Assembly (NCBI RefSeq): GCF_009363655.1
Contig: NZ_CP045393.1
Coordinates: 4,131,116-4,195,115 of the forward strand
DNA: 64,000 bases
Direction: 5' to 3'
DNA from: Roseovarius sp. THAF27
GTDB lineage: Bacteria > Pseudomonadota > Alphaproteobacteria > Rhodobacterales > Rhodobacteraceae
Part shown: positions 61,676 to 64,000 of the stretch, piece by piece
How positions within the stretch are numbered: the stretch's first letter is position 1
Layout: the number at the start of each line of letters is the position of its first letter
Made by a program: the position numbers and the translations under genes
The notes under the pieces: generated by a model
Seen by the model: only the letters and a program-made list of their open reading frames with translations
The model's database searches: none
Told to the model about the DNA's origin: nothing

Positions 61676-61691
61676 GGGGCCTGTAGGCCCC
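61676..61691. terminator. Short hairpin between enoyl-CoA hydratase and SHMT-like genes
   Basis: GGGGCC-TGTA-GGCCCC lies in the 30 bases between two convergent stop codons. It may terminate both; the stem is only six bases and no T-tract is present. Confidence 0.55.
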
Positions 61692-61699
61692 CGCCCGTT

Positions 61700-63013
61700 T
61701 CAGATCACGTAATGTAGCGCATCGAACCGACTGCGCATCTCCTGAGTTCGCGGCGCGACTGCTTGTGGATCGCCGGTGAGGCCGGCGTGGATCAGCTCCG
61801 CTAGCGCCGGCGCGTCCTCTGCCGTGACGCCCCAGCGAACCAGCTCGGGCGTTCCGATGCGCAGACCGTTCATGTCGCCCGGTACCTCCGCGATGGGCAG
61901 GCCGATTCCGCAGGCCAGGAACCCGGCCTTGCGCAAGGTCTTCGAGGCCGCCTGTCCGCTCCCGAACTGCGCCGCCTCGACGGCGAACTGGTGCGAGGTG
62001 GTATATCCCTTGGGCGTCTCGAAGACCGGAATGCCCAGTACCGCCAACGCCTCTGCCAGCGCCTGAGACAGCTCGATCATCGCCTGTGCATAGGCCGTCC
62101 CGTGCTCGCGCCAGTCCAGCATCGACACCGCCAGGGCCGCCGACTTGGCGGCATCGAAATTGGCGGTCATGCCCGGAAAGGCGATGGCGTCCAGCCGTTC
62201 CGCCATCTCGGGCTCGTTGGTGACGATCACGCCGCCCGCCGGACCGCCGAGGCTCTTGTAGGTGCTCATCGTCATCAGATGCGCGCCTTCCGCCAGGGGG
62301 TTCTTCCACGCCCGCCCGGCAATGATCCCGCATTGGTGGGCGGCGTCGAACATGACCTTCGCGCCCACGCTGTCGGCAATGGCGCGCACCTCGGCCACGG
62401 GATGCTCGAACAGGTTCAACGAGCCGCCAACGGTGATCAGCTTTGGTTTCTCTTGCCGGACGATTTCCCGGAGCGCATCCAGGTCAATCGTGTACCCATC
62501 CGCGTTGACCGGCGCCGGTACGGTGCGCAGACCGAACAGGCCGGCACATCCATCGGCATGGTGCGTGACATGCCCGCCGATCGTGGCCGGGGGCGCGATG
62601 ATCGTATCGCCCGGTTTGCAGATCGCCATGAACGCGTAAAGATTCGCCAGCGCCCCGGACGGCACGCGGATCTCGGCGAATTTCGCCTGAAAGACATCGG
62701 CGACCAGCTCGGCGGCGATGACCTCTATCTCCTCGATGGCCTCAAGGCCCATTTCGTACTTGTCGCCGGGATAGCCCAGCGATGGCCGCGATCCGATCCC
62801 CGAGGACAGCAGTGCTTCGGCGCGCGGATTCATCACGTTCGTGGCCGGGTTCAGGTTGAAACAGTCGCGCTCGTGGATCTTGCGGTTTTCCTCGGCCAGG
62901 GCCTCGATCCTTGTGGCAATCGCGGCACTGGTTTCCGAGCCCGTTCGGGTCGCGATGGTCTGAACCAGGGTCTCGCTTCGTGCGGGCACCCAGTTCCGGT
63001 GGGCAAGGGTCAT
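61700..63013 (-). CDS. SHMT-like PLP-dependent enzyme
   Basis: A 437-residue fold-type I PLP enzyme related to serine hydroxymethyltransferase. The PLP lysine is in [14 protein letters not shown], where GlyA has [22 protein letters not shown] corresponds to the GlyA DMAHIAG aspartate, and [15 protein letters not shown] ([12 protein letters not shown] here) to the usual PHSGSQAN. These changes suggest a substrate other than plain serine, for example a 2-methylserine-type aldol reaction or a threonine-aldolase-like one. No folate genes are nearby. It is inserted between two normally adjacent core genes, on the opposite strand. Confidence 0.87.
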   Translation of the reverse strand: MTLAHRNWVPARSETLVQTIATRTGSETSAAIATRIEALAEENRKIHERDCFNLNPATNVMNPRAEALLSSGIGSRPSLGYPGDKYEMGLEAIEEIEVIAAELVADVFQAKFAEIRVPSGALANLYAFMAICKPGDTIIAPPATIGGHVTHHADGCAGLFGLRTVPAPVNADGYTIDLDALREIVRQEKPKLITVGGSLNLFEHPVAEVRAIADSVGAKVMFDAAHQCGIIAGRAWKNPLAEGAHLMTMSTYKSLGGPAGGVIVTNEPEMAERLDAIAFPGMTANFDAAKSAALAVSMLDWREHGTAYAQAMIELSQALAEALAVLGIPVFETPKGYTTSHQFAVEAAQFGSGQAASKTLRKAGFLACGIGLPIAEVPGDMNGLRIGTPELVRWGVTAEDAPALAELIHAGLTGDPQAVAPRTQEMRSRFDALHYVI

Positions 63014-63242
63014 CTTGGTTTCTCCGGTTGCGTCGGTCGGATCATGCCGGGCGCGCGAGGCGGGCGAAAGCGGTTTTCATCGATTCCCGCTTTGCTTTCG
63101 CGAAGTTTGCCGCTATACGCCTGCGCCATACATGCGCGTGCGGCCCGCTCTGGCCAGAATCATTCCGGCCCATTGGCCTGCCGGAACGGGTTGTCGTCGT
63201 GCACACTTGAAACGAAATGACAGACCCGAAAAGGTTCACACC

Positions 63243-63506
63243 ATGGCCAACACTCTTCAATCCAAAAAACGTGCGCGCCAGAACGCGCGCCGTCTCAGCG
63301 TCAACAAGGCGCGCCGCTCGCGGATTCGCACATTCCTGCGCAAGGTCGAGGAAGCAATCGCGTCCGGCGACAAGGAAGCTGCACAAAACGCACTGCGTAC
63401 CGCGCAGCCCGAACTGATGCGCGGCGTGTCCAAGGGAGTGTTTCATAAAAACACCGCTTCGCGGAAAATGTCGCGGCTTGCTTCGCGGATCAAATCGATC
63501 GGCTGA
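63243..63506 (+). CDS. rpsT: 30S ribosomal protein S20
   Basis: S20 binds 16S rRNA and helps assemble the small subunit. The 87-residue basic protein starts [17 protein letters not shown] and ends [12 protein letters not shown], typical of alphaproteobacteria. A longer in-frame start upstream is ruled out by the family N-terminus. A strong terminator follows 25 bases after the stop. In Rhodobacterales dnaA usually follows rpsT. Confidence 0.98.
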   Translation: MANTLQSKKRARQNARRLSVNKARRSRIRTFLRKVEEAIASGDKEAAQNALRTAQPELMRGVSKGVFHKNTASRKMSRLASRIKSIG

Positions 63507-63530
63507 GCGACGACACTAAGCTATTGAAGG

Positions 63531-63563
63531 AAAAGGTGCCGAATCGTCCGGCACCTTTTTTTT
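63531..63563 (+). terminator. Rho-independent terminator of rpsT
   Basis: Stem AAAAGGTGCCG / CGGCACCTTTT with a 7-base loop, followed by a run of T. This is the strongest classical terminator in the window. Confidence 0.93.
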
Positions 63564-64000
63564 ATGGTTGAGAACGACTCGGGACCATTGATCTTTTTTC
63601 GCGGAAAGCTCGTGTCAAGCGCTAAGAACAGTTGCTGTTGCGCTGACTCAATTGCTAATTTCACCAGGCGATTCACGCTTGGGGGGACAGGAACCCGCAC
63701 CGGATGACGCGACCGACTGCTCTGGTCGCGCCGGTGCAAACGACGGATGTCGGGGTACCGTATTGTCCAACGCAATTCGCGCGATCATTGCGGCGGCCGC
63801 CCTTGGCTTGTGGGGACGAGTTGGGACACGCCCTTGATTGCGCCCGGACAAATGCCATCAAGGCTTGTCGGCGGCACACCGTGCCGCCGGGCCGGCGATG
63901 CTTTGTCTGCTGCCGACCGAACTGCGATCGCAACTATTGAGGGGCGCGCCAGTCGAGGGCGCGTCGAGGCGAAACGAGTTGACCGCGGAACGGGGCAAAC
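63564..64000. other. Gene-free stretch at the right edge, possibly next to dnaA/oriC
   Basis: No gene is supported in these 437 bases. Two perfect hairpins are present: CGCGACC/GGTCGCG at 63708-63730 and CGGCGGCAC/GTGCCGCCG at 63869-63889. I found no clear DnaA box (TTATCCACA or close). Synteny suggests dnaA lies beyond the edge, but the sequence itself does not show an origin. Confidence 0.4.

Noticed and set aside
63781..63840. CTTGTGGGGACGAG as a possible DnaA box
   Set aside because: Only about five of nine positions fit TGTGGATAA and no second box is near.
1..64000. CRISPR arrays, rRNA genes, intact insertion sequences
   Set aside because: No regularly spaced repeats, rRNA text or transposase gene with terminal repeats was seen.

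Overview
This window is chromosomal DNA of a high-GC alphaproteobacterium, most likely of the Rhodobacterales (Roseobacter group). The reasons are the gene neighbourhoods (ubiB-ubiE / mutM-enoyl-CoA hydratase-rpsT; hemD-hemX-hemY divergent from tsaD-gpsA; rnd-lptC-lptA-lptB-hpf-ptsN), an alphaproteobacterial-type sigma-32 promoter before dnaK, many Roseobacter-type hypothetical proteins, and clustered GATCCCGGG-type palindromes. The assignment rests on recognition by eye, not on a search.

Layout. 1-9.1 kb: the 3' end of secA, two envelope proteins, radC, a palindromic repeat cluster, dnaJ, dnaK with a heat-shock promoter, and alkB. 9.2-19.7 kb: a surface-glycan region with a capsule-type ABC permease and an SH3 protein, divergent from cysQ-kdsB-galU-galE, two tandem paralogous glycosyltransferases, a core-2/I-branching type transferase and a protein with two sulfotransferase-like halves. 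19.7-23.5 kb: ptsN, hpf, lptB, lptA, lptC and rnd on the minus strand. 23.8-25.8 kb: a large alpha/beta hydrolase.

25.8-43.4 kb: an accessory region. It holds a peptide-type ABC transporter operon, alpha/beta hydrolases, two LysR regulators, a WrbA-like quinone reductase, an Lrp/AsnC regulator, a GMC oxidoreductase, an SDR and a SnoaL-like protein. It ends in a decayed segment with a tyrosine integrase broken by one stop codon, a second gene broken the same way, and a tRNA-Thr(CGT). A 22-base stretch covering the 3' end of this tRNA recurs with 19/22 identity in direct orientation 17.5 kb away at 25842. The whole block therefore looks like an old tRNA-integrated genomic island.

43.4-54.1 kb: hemY, hemX-like and hemD, then tsaD-gpsA-YciI-EVE, then a short 5' remnant of motB, then flagellar genes (FlgN-like, rod-binding protein, fliK, flgD). 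54.2-57.5 kb: a small secreted protein and a yjbF-yjbH exopolysaccharide pair. 57.6-64 kb: ubiB, ubiE, mutM, enoyl-CoA hydratase, an SHMT-like enzyme and rpsT with a strong terminator, then 440 bases without a gene that may lie next to dnaA/oriC by synteny.

The observations most worth a second look are the putative sulfated-glycan locus with its double sulfotransferase, the tRNA-Thr island with imperfect att repeats, the motB remnant, and a perfect 13-base inverted repeat in the SDR/SnoaL intergenic region.
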